In this document: positions 42,029-51,989 of the stretch, in pieces
How positions within the stretch are numbered: the stretch's first letter is position 1
Layout of the letters: each line of letters opens with the position of its first letter
From: Streptomyces canus
GTDB taxonomy: Bacteria > Actinomycetota > Actinomycetes > Streptomycetales > Streptomycetaceae
Reading direction: 5' to 3'
NCBI RefSeq assembly: GCF_001514145.1
Contig: NZ_KQ948662.1
Location: forward strand, 35,052-99,051
Length of the DNA: 64,000 bases
Position numbers and translations under genes: made by a program
The notes under the pieces: generated by a model
The model's database searches: none
The model's input: only the letters and a program-made list of their open reading frames with translations
What the model was told of the DNA's origin: nothing

Positions 42029-42928
42029 ATGAGTCAGACCGACATCGAGATCGCCACCCAGCCCGACTGCTGGCGGCAGGCCGTGGCCCTGGCCCGGAGG
42101 CCCGACGGTCCCGTCTCCACCTCCCTGCCCCGGCACGGTGAGCGGGTGGCCGTCGTCGGCTGCGGGACGTCCTGGTTCATCGCCCAGGCGTACGCGGCAC
42201 TGCGGGAGTCGGGCGGCCATGGCGAGACCGATGCCTTCCCCGCCTCCGAGATGCCGGGCGGGCGGGCCTACGACCGGGTGGTCGCGCTGACCCGGTCCGG
42301 CACCACGACCGAAGTGCTGGAGCTGCTCGGCCGACTGCGCGGGCACACCCGCACGACCGCGGTGACCGCGGTGCCGCAGTCGCCGGTGACGGGGCCGGCG
42401 GACGCCGTCGTCGTGCTCGACTTCGCCGACGAGACCTCGGTCGTCCAGACCCGGTTCGCCAGCACGGAACTGGTCCTCCTACGGGCCCACTTGGGCGAGG
42501 ACCTGGAGCAACTTCCGCAGCAGGGGCGCGCCGCGCTGGACGAACCGCTGCCGGCCGGGGTGTTGGAGGCCGAGCAGTTCACCTTCTTGGGGCAGGGCTG
42601 GGCCTACGGCATCGCCCAGGAGGCTGCGCTGAAGATGCGCGAGGCGGCGGGCGCCTGGACCGAGGCCTATCCGGTGATGGAGTACCGGCACGGCCCGATC
42701 AGCGTCACCGCACCCGGCCGCGTGGCGTGGTGGTTCGGGGACCCGGCCGCCATGCCGCCGGGCCTCGCCGACGAGATCGCGCGCACCGGCGGGCAGTTGG
42801 TGGCGCTCGGCCGGGACCCGCTGGCGGATCTCGTCGTGGTGCACCGGCTGGCCTCCGCCCTCGCCTCGGCGCGCGGGCTGGACCCCGACAATCCGCGCCA
42901 TCTGACCCGTTCCGTGATCCTGGCCTGA
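42029..42928 (+). CDS. SIS-domain sugar phosphate isomerase/deaminase (GlmS/AgaS-like)
   Basis: 299 residues with two SIS domains: VAVVGCGTSWFIAQAYAAL and VALTRSGTTTEVLELLGRL in the first, FLGQGWAYGIAQEAALKMREAAGAWTEAYPVMEYRHGPIS in the second, the latter typical of the GlmS isomerase domain and of AgaS/NagB-II deaminases. It lacks the GlmS glutaminase domain. The likely reaction is galactosamine-6-phosphate (or glucosamine-6-phosphate) to ketose-6-phosphate plus ammonia, which would feed the aldolase after a second phosphorylation. GGGGAG stands before the ATG. Divergent from the importer. Confidence 0.85.
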   Translation: MSQTDIEIATQPDCWRQAVALARRPDGPVSTSLPRHGERVAVVGCGTSWFIAQAYAALRESGGHGETDAFPASEMPGGRAYDRVVALTRSGTTTEVLELLGRLRGHTRTTAVTAVPQSPVTGPADAVVVLDFADETSVVQTRFASTELVLLRAHLGEDLEQLPQQGRAALDEPLPAGVLEAEQFTFLGQGWAYGIAQEAALKMREAAGAWTEAYPVMEYRHGPISVTAPGRVAWWFGDPAAMPPGLADEIARTGGQLVALGRDPLADLVVVHRLASALASARGLDPDNPRHLTRSVILA

Positions 42929-43283
42929 CCGGGCGCCCCCCCGGAAGGATCTCGGGGCCGCAGAATTTACATGCCCGTTACGAACGGTTTCCGGGCCCGC
43001 CGAGGCCGGTCGGCGGGTCCCGGGACCGACCGCCACCAGGGACAACAGCCGCTCCACGACAGCCCTCGGGGCACTCCGGACGCCGTGTGCCCCGCATGTT
43101 GACAGGTGGCGATTCCCGCAAGAGCATGTGCGAAATCGCTTCGAATCTTGCATCTGTACGCAGAATCAAGCAGAACACAGTCCTGGCGGGCACCGCGCTT
43201 CTTCGTGACCGTGCGCTCCGCACGCCACCGGCACCACGCACCGCCGCTCCTGAGCCACCGTCCTGTCCGACAGGAGGACACGA
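42929..43283 (+). other. Intergenic region before the glycosidase operon
   Basis: 355 bp, no gene recognised. TTGACA at 43099-43104 is a candidate -35, though no convincing -10 follows at 17 bp. GCGAAATCGC (43130-43139) is a short palindrome overlapping CGAAATCGCTTCG, and may be an operator. AGGAGG lies six bases before the GTG of the first GH31 gene. The C-rich run right after the SIS stop may be part of a weak terminator. Confidence 0.45.
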
Positions 43284-46200
43284 GTGCACGCCCGATTGAG
43301 CAGTCCCGGCGGCCTGTTGCTCGCTGCCGCACTGACCGCCGCCATGCTGATGGCGCCCCTCACCGGCTCCACCGCCGCGGCCACGGCCGCCTCCACCACC
43401 GCCACCGCCACCGCCGGTCCGAAGGTGACCCGCACCGCGAACGCCGTCACGGTCTCCGTGCCGGCCTCCGCCAACGCCCCCGGCTACACCCTCGACGTGG
43501 CCACCGACGAACTCGCCCTGACCACGCGCCGCGCCGGGAAGACCGTGCTCGCCACCACCTCCGGCGACACCGGCGCCCTGCGCTTCGCCACGGCCGACGG
43601 CACCTGGCAGCACGCGACCGGGGTCACCGACTGGACGTGGAAGAACGGCGTCCTGACCGTCACGGCCGACAGCACGCTCGCCGGCGCCACGGTGGAGGCC
43701 CGGATCACCCCCGGTGCCGATCGCTACCAGCTCGACTGGGACGTCCGAGGCGGCGCACCGAAGCAACTGGGCCTCACCTACGACCTGTCGTCGGCCGGCC
43801 ACTGGTACGGCCACGGCGAGGCCGAGACCCCGCAGGGCGGTCCCGGCACCGACCAGCCCTGGCCGCTGGACGCCGGCGAGGTCGACCATCCGACCTTCGG
43901 CCCGGCGTCGTACCACATGATCGACCCGTTCTGGTACACCTCCAAGTCGACCGGTCTGCGCGTCGACACCGGAAATGTCATGGACGTGGCGCTCAACAAG
44001 GGCAAGGACGGCCTCGGCAGCTTCGTCGTCGAGTCGCCCGACACCTTCAAGGCCACCGTGTTCGTCGAGTCGACCCCGCTGGAGGTCTACCGCGACTACG
44101 TCGGCATCGTCGGCAAACCCACCAAGTCCGACGCCCCGTACGAGCAGTACGCCAAGCCGCTGTGGAACTCCTGGGCGCAGTTCTACACCAAGGTCGACCA
44201 GGAGAAACTGCTCGACTACGCCACCGACCTCCACGACAACGGGCTGGACGGGCACACCATCCAGCTCGACGACAAGTGGGAGTCGAACTACGGCAATCTG
44301 ACCTGGGATCCCAAGACCTTCCCCGATCCCAAGGGCCTCTCCAAGAAGATCCATGACATGGGGTTCGACTTCGGCGTCTGGGTCACCCTGTGGATCAACC
44401 TGGACTCCGCCAACTACCAGTACGCGGTCGACCACGGCTATCTGCTCATGGACGCCAAGGACAAGACCAAGCCGTGTGACGTGACCTGGTGGAACGGCGA
44501 GGCGGGGATCATCGACCTGGCCAACCCCGAGGCCAAGGCGTGGTACGAGGGCAACCTCAAGTCCCTCATGGACACGTACGACATCGACGGGCTCAAGTTC
44601 GACACGCGCTTCTTCGACGAGAGGTGCGCGCCGCGCGAGGGCTCCCAGGTCACGGACTACCAGAAGCTGGGCACGCAGCTCGCCGACGAGTTCGACCTCC
44701 AGGGCGCCGGTATCCGGGTGCACTGGAACAAGACGGCCCACGAGGCCGGCTTCGTCACCCGCCAGGTCGACAAGGGCACCGGCTGGGACTCCCTGCGCGC
44801 CTCCGCCTCCCAGAACCTGGCGATCTCCACTATCGGCTACCCGTTCGTCGAGTCCGACATGATCGGCGGCTCGGGCGGCCAGCCCGCGCCGACGAAGGAC
44901 GTACTGGTGCGGTGGGCGCAATCCGCCTCGCTGATGCCGCTGATGTACGCCTCGACCTCGCCGGTGGACACCAACGACACCACCACCGGCCAGAAGGTCG
45001 ACTACGACCAGGAGACGGTGGACCTCTACCGGCAGGCGATCAGGACGCACGAGAAGCTCGCCCCCTATATCTGGGACCAGGTGCAGAGCACCCTGAAGAC
45101 CGGCGATCCGATCATGCGGCCGCTGTTCTTCGACTTCCCGAAGGACGAGGCGAGTTACACGGTCGCCGACGAGTGGATGCTCGGCCCGGCCGTGCTGGCG
45201 GCGCCGAAGCTGAGCACCGGAGCCACCCGCTCCGTGCATCTGCCGCCGGGCACCTGGTACGACGTCAACCAGGGCACGGTGATTCGCGGACCCAAGACCC
45301 TCAGGGGGTACGCGGCGCCGCTCGGCGTCACGCCGGCCTTCGTCAACCTCAAGGCCAAGGGCGCGGACAAGGCCATCAGGGCGCTCAAGCGCGACGACGC
45401 TCCGGCCGCCGCCGTCCTGATCACCCCGGACGCCCCGGCCACCGACGCCGGCAAGCCGTTCCAGGTGACCACCGACGTGACCAACTGGAGCACCGGAACC
45501 ATCAGGAGTGTCAAGGCGGCCCTGGTCCTGCCCGACGGCTGGAGCGCCAAGTCGGCCGGTCCGACCACGGCGAGCTCCCTCAAGAACGGCGCGACACTCA
45601 CCACCACCTGGACGGTGACCCCAGCCGAGGACGCCCGTTGGGGCAGCCATGCCCTCACCGGCACCGCCACCTACACCGGCTCCAAGGGCTCGACGAAGGT
45701 GTCCGACACCGTGCAGGCGCAGGTGAAGGCCGCTCCGAGCAGTGTGCAGGCGCCGTACCTGACGACCGACACCACCTCTGAGGACCCCCAATACGCCCAG
45801 GCCGGTGATCAGTTCGCCATCTGGGCGGGCGGCCAGGACCTGTCCGGCTGGAAGGACGAGAAGGGCGTCATCTACCGCGACGACGCGGCCGGCGAGAAGT
45901 CCACTGTGCAGGCCCAGTTGGTCTCCCAGAAAAGCGCCTCACCGGTCGGCAAGGCGGGCATCGCCCTCGCCAACGACCTGACCGCACCCGAGAAGGGCGG
46001 TTACGCGGTGCTGGTCATGACCCAGAGCTACGGACTGGAGTTCATGACCGACAGCAACGGCGACGGGAAGCTCGACACCTGGGCGGGCGGCGGCGCCACC
46101 TACCACCCGGCGTATCTCAAGCTGACGCGGGACGGCACCACCTACACCGCGTACGCCAGCAAGGACGGCCAGACCTGGTCGCAGGTGGGCACCGCCGAGG

Positions 46201-46313
46201 TGCCGTCGGCCGCGGGCACCGAAGACGCCGGGATGGTCGCCGGCGCGGCCAACGTCAACTACCCCGGCGAGAACATCGAAGCCGTCTTCAGCGGATTCAC
46301 CGTCACCTCCTGA
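43284..46313 (+). CDS. Secreted GH31 glycosidase with NEW3 and C-terminal accessory domain
   Basis: 1009 residues. Signal peptide ending near TGSTAAATA. Catalytic part (~45-700): WNSWAQFYTK, HTIQLDDKWESNYGN (Asp329-Asp330 substrate motif), IDGLKFDTRFFDERCAP (nucleophile Asp440), GWDSLRAS (Asp502, expected acid/base, 62 residues on) and YPFVESDMIGG. It resembles the MYORG/PsGal31A-like branch of GH31, in which alpha-galactosidases are known; alpha-N-acetylgalactosaminidase is also possible in this locus. Then a NEW3 beta-sandwich (~710-815) and a ~185-residue domain (QFAIWAGGQDLSGWKDEKG... to end) shared with two other proteins here. Possibly first gene of the operon, 163 bp before the next. 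Confidence 0.88.
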   Translation: MHARLSSPGGLLLAAALTAAMLMAPLTGSTAAATAASTTATATAGPKVTRTANAVTVSVPASANAPGYTLDVATDELALTTRRAGKTVLATTSGDTGALRFATADGTWQHATGVTDWTWKNGVLTVTADSTLAGATVEARITPGADRYQLDWDVRGGAPKQLGLTYDLSSAGHWYGHGEAETPQGGPGTDQPWPLDAGEVDHPTFGPASYHMIDPFWYTSKSTGLRVDTGNVMDVALNKGKDGLGSFVVESPDTFKATVFVESTPLEVYRDYVGIVGKPTKSDAPYEQYAKPLWNSWAQFYTKVDQEKLLDYATDLHDNGLDGHTIQLDDKWESNYGNLTWDPKTFPDPKGLSKKIHDMGFDFGVWVTLWINLDSANYQYAVDHGYLLMDAKDKTKPCDVTWWNGEAGIIDLANPEAKAWYEGNLKSLMDTYDIDGLKFDTRFFDERCAPREGSQVTDYQKLGTQLADEFDLQGAGIRVHWNKTAHEAGFVTRQVDKGTGWDSLRASASQNLAISTIGYPFVESDMIGGSGGQPAPTKDVLVRWAQSASLMPLMYASTSPVDTNDTTTGQKVDYDQETVDLYRQAIRTHEKLAPYIWDQVQSTLKTGDPIMRPLFFDFPKDEASYTVADEWMLGPAVLAAPKLSTGATRSVHLPPGTWYDVNQGTVIRGPKTLRGYAAPLGVTPAFVNLKAKGADKAIRALKRDDAPAAAVLITPDAPATDAGKPFQVTTDVTNWSTGTIRSVKAALVLPDGWSAKSAGPTTASSLKNGATLTTTWTVTPAEDARWGSHALTGTATYTGSKGSTKVSDTVQAQVKAAPSSVQAPYLTTDTTSEDPQYAQAGDQFAIWAGGQDLSGWKDEKGVIYRDDAAGEKSTVQAQLVSQKSASPVGKAGIALANDLTAPEKGGYAVLVMTQSYGLEFMTDSNGDGKLDTWAGGGATYHPAYLKLTRDGTTYTAYASKDGQTWSQVGTAEVPSAAGTEDAGMVAGAANVNYPGENIEAVFSGFTVTS
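45021..45196 (+). repeat. 176-bp block nearly identical to 57328-57503 in the second GH31 gene
   Basis: The two blocks differ at 3 of 176 positions by direct comparison, while the surrounding parts of the two genes are clearly divergent. Likely a recent gene conversion or recombination patch. Confidence 0.9.
45810..45864 (+). repeat. 55-bp exact match within the shared accessory domain (other copy 60602-60656)
   Basis: Identical 55-base run in the first GH31 gene and the second SGNH gene, within the domain that also appears in the 62562-63515 protein. Shows recent shuffling or conversion of this module. Confidence 0.9.
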
Positions 46314-46344
46314 CACGCCGGTTTCGCCAGTACCACCCTCCGGT

Positions 46345-46450
46345 TTCCCGGCAGGCCCCCTCCCCCCTTGAGGGCTGCCGGGAACCATCCCCGCTTCCCG
46401 TGCAGGACTCCCGGCCCCCGTGGGAGTCCGCCGGGGACCACTCCCTGCAC
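46345..46450 (+). terminator. Series of hairpins between GH31 and GH123-like genes
   Basis: TTCCCGGCAG (46345-46354) pairs exactly with CTGCCGGGAA (46375-46384); GGACTCCC (46405-46412) with GGGAGTCC (46422-46429); and GTGCAGG (46400-46406) with CCTGCAC (46444-46450), the last two sharing a strand and so mutually exclusive in part. The first stem, 31 bp after the GH31 stop, may be a terminator or a processing/attenuation site inside the operon; the others form a structured leader just upstream of the next ATG. Confidence 0.6.
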
Positions 46451-46476
46451 CTCCGTGAGAGAGGGAACCCAGCCCC

Positions 46477-48345
46477 ATGGCACGTACGTCCTCACTCGTC
46501 GCCGGCTTCGTCGCCGGTGTCGTCGTGGCCGCCAGCACCACCGCGATCGCCGTCACCGGTACGGCGGACACCAGCACCGACCTGAACTCCAAGGCCACCA
46601 CCACCTGGCTGACCGTCAAGGTCGCCGACGCCATGGGCACCAGGGACACCATCACCTGGGTTCCCACCGGCTCCTTCGCCGGCTCTTCGGAGGAGCGGGT
46701 CCCGCGCTACCCGATGACTCCCATCCAGGGCAAGGACACCAAGGACCTCAAGCTCTCCGCCGTCCGCAACGAGCAGGTCTCGGCGCAGCTGGCCATCGCC
46801 TCCGGACACAACCTCGACGACGTCAAGGCCGTGGTCGGCGACCTCACCGGTCCCGGCGGCGCGAAGCTGTCCGGTGCCGACGCCCAGGTCCGGTTCGTCA
46901 AGTACGTACCCGTGCAGCGCTCCAAGAGCGAGGTCGACTGGTCCGCCACCATCGACCAGGTCAGCTCCGGCAAGGAGGTGTCCGGCGACCGCAATCCCGA
47001 CGTGGTCGGCGACCCGCTGGAGGAGAAGTCCTCGGTGGACGTTCCCGCGTACGCGGCGCAGCCGCTCTGGTTCACCTTCCACATCCCCAAGGGGGCAAAG
47101 CCCGGCACCTACACCGGCACGGTGAAGGTCAACGCCGACGGCCGTACCCAGAGCACGTACCCGCTGACCATCGAGGTCAAGGACACGAGCGTGCCCGACC
47201 CGAAGGACTACAGCTTCTTCCTCGACGTGTGGGCGCAGCCGGAGACGATCGCCAAGAACCACGGCGTCAAGCTCTGGTCCGACGAGCACTGGAAGCTGAT
47301 CGACAAGTACGACCGTGACCTGGCCTCGCGCGGCCAGAAGGTCATCAACACCACCATCGTCGACAACCCGTGGCACCACCAGTGGTCGCTCGGCACCCGG
47401 GAGTCGCAGACCGCCACGCCGTACACCAGCATGGTGGGCTGGGCCTGGAACGGGAAGACGTTCTCCTTCGACTTCAGCCGCTGGGACAAGTACGTCGAGA
47501 CCGCCAGACGCGCCGGACTCGGGCCCGACATCGGCGCCTTCTCCATGCTGGCCTTCCAGGACCAGGAGCACCTCACCTACACCGACACCAGCACCGGCAA
47601 GACCGTCTACGAGAACGTCGACCTGGGCGGCGACCGCTGGCGTCAGGCGTGGGGAGCCTTCCTCCCCGCCTTCGAGAAGCACGTGAAGGCGAAGGGCTGG
47701 CTGGACCACACCTGGCTGTCCTTCGACGAGCGGCCCATCGACACCATGACGGTCGTCAAGAACTTCGTCCACGAGGTGGCGCCGGCCTTCGACAACCGCA
47801 TTTCCGTGGCCGGTTCGATCAACACCGAAGGCGTCGCGTCCAACCTGTCCGTGGACTGGGGCGGCATCGACGCGATGACGAAGGAGAAGGTCGAGGAGCG
47901 GCGCAAGGCCGGCAAGATCACGACCTTCTACGTGTACGGCTCGCCGGCCCACCCGAACACACTGTCCTACTCCCCCGCCGTCGAGTCGCGGATGCTGCCC
48001 TGGATCTCCGCCCAGCGGGATCTGGACGGCTTCCTGCGCTGGTCGTACAACAGCTGGACCAGCGACCCCTTCAAGCAACCGGTGCACATCTTCACGCAGG
48101 GCGACGAGTACCTGGTCTACCCGGGCAAGGACGGCCCGATGTCCAGCATCCGCTGGGAGCAGCTGAAGGAGGGCATCGAGGACTACGAACTCATCGCCCA
48201 GCTGCGGAAGAAGGACGACGGCACCGACAGCGGCGCCCTGACCGAGGCGCTCACCACCGCGACCCGGAACCTCGACGGCCGGACGAAGGACGTGAACGAC
48301 ATCGAGAACGCGCGGGCGGCAGTCGTGAAGGAGCTGACCTCATGA
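46477..48345 (+). CDS. Secreted DUF4091 / GH123-like glycosidase
   Basis: 622 residues with an N-terminal hydrophobic signal (SSLVAGFVAGVVVAASTTAIAV), an N-terminal beta-sandwich (~40-235), and a DUF4091 domain, now recognised as the catalytic domain of GH123. The expected adjacent acid pair is in WLSFDERPID (Asp417, Glu418), fitting the substrate-assisted mechanism in which Asp orients the 2-acetamido group and Glu is the acid. GH123 enzymes are beta-N-acetylgalactosaminidases. Other landmarks: RWSYNSWTSDPF and QGDEYLVYPGKDGPMSSIRWEQLKEGIEDYEL. Its stop overlaps the GH35 start (ATGA). Substrate inferred from the family. Confidence 0.85.
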   Translation: MARTSSLVAGFVAGVVVAASTTAIAVTGTADTSTDLNSKATTTWLTVKVADAMGTRDTITWVPTGSFAGSSEERVPRYPMTPIQGKDTKDLKLSAVRNEQVSAQLAIASGHNLDDVKAVVGDLTGPGGAKLSGADAQVRFVKYVPVQRSKSEVDWSATIDQVSSGKEVSGDRNPDVVGDPLEEKSSVDVPAYAAQPLWFTFHIPKGAKPGTYTGTVKVNADGRTQSTYPLTIEVKDTSVPDPKDYSFFLDVWAQPETIAKNHGVKLWSDEHWKLIDKYDRDLASRGQKVINTTIVDNPWHHQWSLGTRESQTATPYTSMVGWAWNGKTFSFDFSRWDKYVETARRAGLGPDIGAFSMLAFQDQEHLTYTDTSTGKTVYENVDLGGDRWRQAWGAFLPAFEKHVKAKGWLDHTWLSFDERPIDTMTVVKNFVHEVAPAFDNRISVAGSINTEGVASNLSVDWGGIDAMTKEKVEERRKAGKITTFYVYGSPAHPNTLSYSPAVESRMLPWISAQRDLDGFLRWSYNSWTSDPFKQPVHIFTQGDEYLVYPGKDGPMSSIRWEQLKEGIEDYELIAQLRKKDDGTDSGALTEALTTATRNLDGRTKDVNDIENARAAVVKELTS

Positions 48346-51300
48346 GAGGGAAGTGGAGGTCTCTGCTGCTCGCCGGAGCGCTGAGTGTCATGCCCCTGAC
48401 CAGCGCGGGTGTCGCGACACCGGCCCAGGCGGAGCAGCGGACGCAGGCGCGGCACACCGTCACCTACGACCAGTACTCCGTAAAGGTCGACGGCAAGCCC
48501 CTGTACGTCTGGGGCGCCGAGTTCCACTACTTCCGGCTGCCGAGCCCCGACGCATGGCGCGACGTCCTGCAGAAGATCAAGGCGGGCGGATTCAACGCGG
48601 TCTCGCTCTACTTCGACTGGGGTTATCACTCCTCCAAGCCGGGCTCGTACGACTTCACCGGGACCCGTGACGTGGAACGGCTGCTCGACGAGGCCGAGCG
48701 CGCGGGCCTGTATGTGATCGCCCGACCGGGCCCGTACATCAACGCGGAGGTCTCCGGCGGCGGCATGCCCGCCTGGCGGTCGACACAGGCCGGCGTGAAC
48801 CGCACCTCCGAGCCGGAGTACCTGAAGGCGGCCCGGGAGTGGATGAGCCGGATCAACCCGATCATCGCGCGCCACCAACTCACCCGTGGAACAGGTTCGG
48901 TGATCCTCTATCAGGTCGAGAACGAGTACCAGGGCGGTCGCCACGACGCCGACTACATGCAGACCCTCATCGACTGGGCGAAGGAGGACGGCATCGATGT
49001 GCCCACCTTCGTCAACGACGGCGGCGCCAACCAGAACTGGGTCAGCGGCAAGGGCGCCCCGGACATCTACGGCTTCGACGCCTACCCGCAGGGCTTCGAC
49101 TGCAAGGACCCCGACACCTGGAAGAACCTGCCCGACTATTCGTACGTCAACGACTGGAAGCCCGAGTCCCCGCTGATCATCCCGGAGGCACAGGGCGGCG
49201 CCTTCGACCCCTGGGGCGGCACCGGATACCAGGACTGCGCGAAACTCACCGGCACCGACTTCACCCGGGTGTTCAGCAAGATGAACATCGCCGCCGGGGT
49301 GAGCGGCCAGTCCTTCTACATGACGTACGGCGGCACCCACTGGGGCTGGCTCGCCGACCCCAACGCGGTCTACACGTCGTACGACTACGGGGCCCCGATC
49401 AACGAGTCCCGCCAACTGACCGAGAAGTACCAGGAGTTCAAGCGCCTCGGGTACATGGTCAATTCCGTCACCTCGTTGGCGCGCACCGACAAGGCCGAGG
49501 CCCCGACCCCGTCCGACGACGCCCTGCGCATCGACCGGCGCGTCAACCCCGACGACGGCACGCAGTTCTTCACCGTGCGGCACGCCGACACCCGGGTGAA
49601 GGACAAGGACGAGACCACGCTGACGCTGAAGGGTGCGGACGGCGACTACCCGCGGGTCCCCCAGCAGGGAGCGATCACGGTCGACGGCCGGGACGCCAAA
49701 CTCCTCGTCGCGGGCTACGACCTGGGCGAGAAGCAGCGGCTCGTCTACTCCACCTCGGAGATCATGACGCACGCCAAGATCGGCGACCGGGAGGTGGCGC
49801 TGCTCTACGGGCGTGCGGGTGAGGCCGGCGAGACCGTGCTGCGGTACACCGCACGGCCCAAGGTGACCGTCCTGGACGGTGATGTCACCACCACCTGGGA
49901 CGCCGAACGCGGTGACCTGCGCCTGAACTACACGCACAAGGGCCTGGCCCGCGTGCTGGTGAACGGCATGGAACTGCTGATCGCCGACACCGCCGAAACC
50001 GCCCACTGGTGGCGCCAGGACACCTCCGCGGGCCCGGTCCTCGTACGGGGACCGTCCCTGGTCCGTACGGCCGAACAGGCGGACGGCACCCTGAAGTTGA
50101 CCGGCGACTCCAGCAAGGCCGCGAAGATCGAGGTGATCGCGGACGCGAAGAAGGTGACCTGGAACGGCCGCGATGTGGCCGTCACCCAGGCGCCGCGCCC
50201 GGTCGAACTGCCCGCTCTGACCACGTGGAAGTACAAGGAGGAGGCACCGGAGTCCGCTCCCGGCTTCGACGATGCCACCTGGACCACCGCCGACCACCTC
50301 ACCGCCAACAACGCGGCGCTGAACGGGTCGCTACCGGTCCTGGCGATGGACGAGTACGGCTTCCACCACGGCAACGTCTGGTACCGCGGCCGGTTCAGGA
50401 CCACCGGTGCCGCGACCGCGCTCGCACTCGACGCCAAGACCGGCAACACCGGCCAGTACGCGGTCTGGCTGAACGGCCGCTACCTCGGCAGCTCCGGCGA
50501 CGGCGCGCACACCTTCGACATCCCGGCGGGCACACTGAAGGCCAGTGGCGACAACGTCCTGTCCGTCCTCGTGGAGAACGCGGGCCACAACGAGGAATGG
50601 GGCCACGACTACTCCAAGGAGCCGCGGGGTCTGCTCTCCGCCGAGGTGATCGGCGGGGCCTCCACCCTCACCTGGAAGATCCAGGGCAACCGGGGCGGCG
50701 AGGACCCGGTGGACACCGCACGGGGCCCGTACAACAACGGCGGGCTGTACGGGGAGCGGGCCGGCTGGTCGCTGCCGGGCTTCCCCGACGGCAACTGGAA
50801 GAGCACCACCCTCTCCGGGCAGGCCGCCAAGACCGAGCCCGGCGTGCGGTGGTACCGCACCTCCGCCCGGCTCGACCTGCCGCAGGGCCAGGACAACGCG
50901 CTCGCGCTGGATTTGGCTGAGCCCCCGGGCGGCAGCACAAGCTATCGCGCGGAGATCTTCGTGAACGGCTGGCTGATCGGCCGCTACCTGCCGGACACCG
51001 GACCCCAGACACGGTTCGTCATCCCCAAGGGCCTCCTGCGCGAGCAGGGCGACAACACCATCGCCCTGGCCGTGTGGTCCACCAAGGCCGGCGCGGGCCC
51101 GGGTTCGGCCAAACTCGTCGACCTCGGCGCCTCGGCGGGCGGGATCAAGGTCGGTACGGTGGCCGCGCCCTCGTACGACGCCAAGACCTACGCGATGCCG
51201 GCCGCGGGCGCCCGGGTCACCGTCGACGCCGAGCCGTTCCTGGCCACCGGCACCGCGACCAAGGTCCCCGTCACCCTCACCGTGCCGAAGGACGCGCCGA

Positions 51301-51989
51301 CAGCCCTCAATGTCGACCTGTCGCTGAAGGTTCCGGACGGCTGGACCGCGACCACCGACGACACCACCCGTTTCGGCCGGGTTCGGCCCGGCGACACGGT
51401 GACAGCGGACTACACCGTGACCCCGCCCGGCGATCCCGTCCACTACGCCGTCCTGTCCGCGACCGCCAAGCTCACCCAGCCCGGCCGTCCGGGCACCGTC
51501 ACCGGTGTACGTGCCGTGCAGGTGCCACCGCCGGGACTGTCCGCCGACGCCTATGTGAGCGACCTGACCCTGGTCAAGGCGGTCAACGGCTGGGGGCCGG
51601 TGGAGAAGGACTCCTCCAACGGGGAGGACGCGGCGGGCGACGGTCGTCCCCTGAGTATCGGCGGCACCACGTACACCAAGGGCCTCGGCGTGCACGCGAA
51701 CAGCCAGGTCCGGGTCTATCTCGGCGGTGGCTGCACCCGGTTCACCGCGACCGCCGGGGTGGACGACGAGGTCGGCGACGGCGGCAGCGTCTCCTTCCGG
51801 GTGGTCGCCGACGGCCGCTCGCTCACCACCACCCCGGTGGTGCGCGGCTCCGACGGCGGTACCGGCATCGACGTGGACGTGACCGGCGCCCGCTGGCTGG
51901 ACCTGTCGGTCGACGGGGACGGCGATGTCTCCTCGGACCATGCCGACTGGGCCGACGCCAAGCTGACCTGCGCGGGAGGCTCCTCGTGA
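48342..51989 (+). CDS. Secreted GH35 beta-galactosidase with NEW3 and NPCBM (CBM51) domains (copy 1)
   Basis: 1215 residues. Signal peptide ends near TPAQAEQ. GH35 catalytic domain (~45-400): GAEFHYFRLPSPDAWRDVLQKIKAGG, YVIARPGPYINAE, LYQVENEYQG (acid/base Glu195) and PLIIPEAQGG (nucleophile Glu282). Several jelly-roll domains follow (~400-935), then a NEW3 domain (~960-1065) and a C-terminal NPCBM domain (~1070-1215: SDLTLVKAVNGWGPVEKD...GTTYTKGLGVHANSQVRVYLGG). NPCBM/CBM51 modules bind galactose and blood-group sugars. Overlaps its neighbours on both sides by four bases, so it is translationally coupled. Removes terminal beta-galactose. Confidence 0.93.
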   Translation: MRGKWRSLLLAGALSVMPLTSAGVATPAQAEQRTQARHTVTYDQYSVKVDGKPLYVWGAEFHYFRLPSPDAWRDVLQKIKAGGFNAVSLYFDWGYHSSKPGSYDFTGTRDVERLLDEAERAGLYVIARPGPYINAEVSGGGMPAWRSTQAGVNRTSEPEYLKAAREWMSRINPIIARHQLTRGTGSVILYQVENEYQGGRHDADYMQTLIDWAKEDGIDVPTFVNDGGANQNWVSGKGAPDIYGFDAYPQGFDCKDPDTWKNLPDYSYVNDWKPESPLIIPEAQGGAFDPWGGTGYQDCAKLTGTDFTRVFSKMNIAAGVSGQSFYMTYGGTHWGWLADPNAVYTSYDYGAPINESRQLTEKYQEFKRLGYMVNSVTSLARTDKAEAPTPSDDALRIDRRVNPDDGTQFFTVRHADTRVKDKDETTLTLKGADGDYPRVPQQGAITVDGRDAKLLVAGYDLGEKQRLVYSTSEIMTHAKIGDREVALLYGRAGEAGETVLRYTARPKVTVLDGDVTTTWDAERGDLRLNYTHKGLARVLVNGMELLIADTAETAHWWRQDTSAGPVLVRGPSLVRTAEQADGTLKLTGDSSKAAKIEVIADAKKVTWNGRDVAVTQAPRPVELPALTTWKYKEEAPESAPGFDDATWTTADHLTANNAALNGSLPVLAMDEYGFHHGNVWYRGRFRTTGAATALALDAKTGNTGQYAVWLNGRYLGSSGDGAHTFDIPAGTLKASGDNVLSVLVENAGHNEEWGHDYSKEPRGLLSAEVIGGASTLTWKIQGNRGGEDPVDTARGPYNNGGLYGERAGWSLPGFPDGNWKSTTLSGQAAKTEPGVRWYRTSARLDLPQGQDNALALDLAEPPGGSTSYRAEIFVNGWLIGRYLPDTGPQTRFVIPKGLLREQGDNTIALAVWSTKAGAGPGSAKLVDLGASAGGIKVGTVAAPSYDAKTYAMPAAGARVTVDAEPFLATGTATKVPVTLTVPKDAPTALNVDLSLKVPDGWTATTDDTTRFGRVRPGDTVTADYTVTPPGDPVHYAVLSATAKLTQPGRPGTVTGVRAVQVPPPGLSADAYVSDLTLVKAVNGWGPVEKDSSNGEDAAGDGRPLSIGGTTYTKGLGVHANSQVRVYLGGGCTRFTATAGVDDEVGDGGSVSFRVVADGRSLTTTPVVRGSDGGTGIDVDVTGARWLDLSVDGDGDVSSDHADWADAKLTCAGGSS

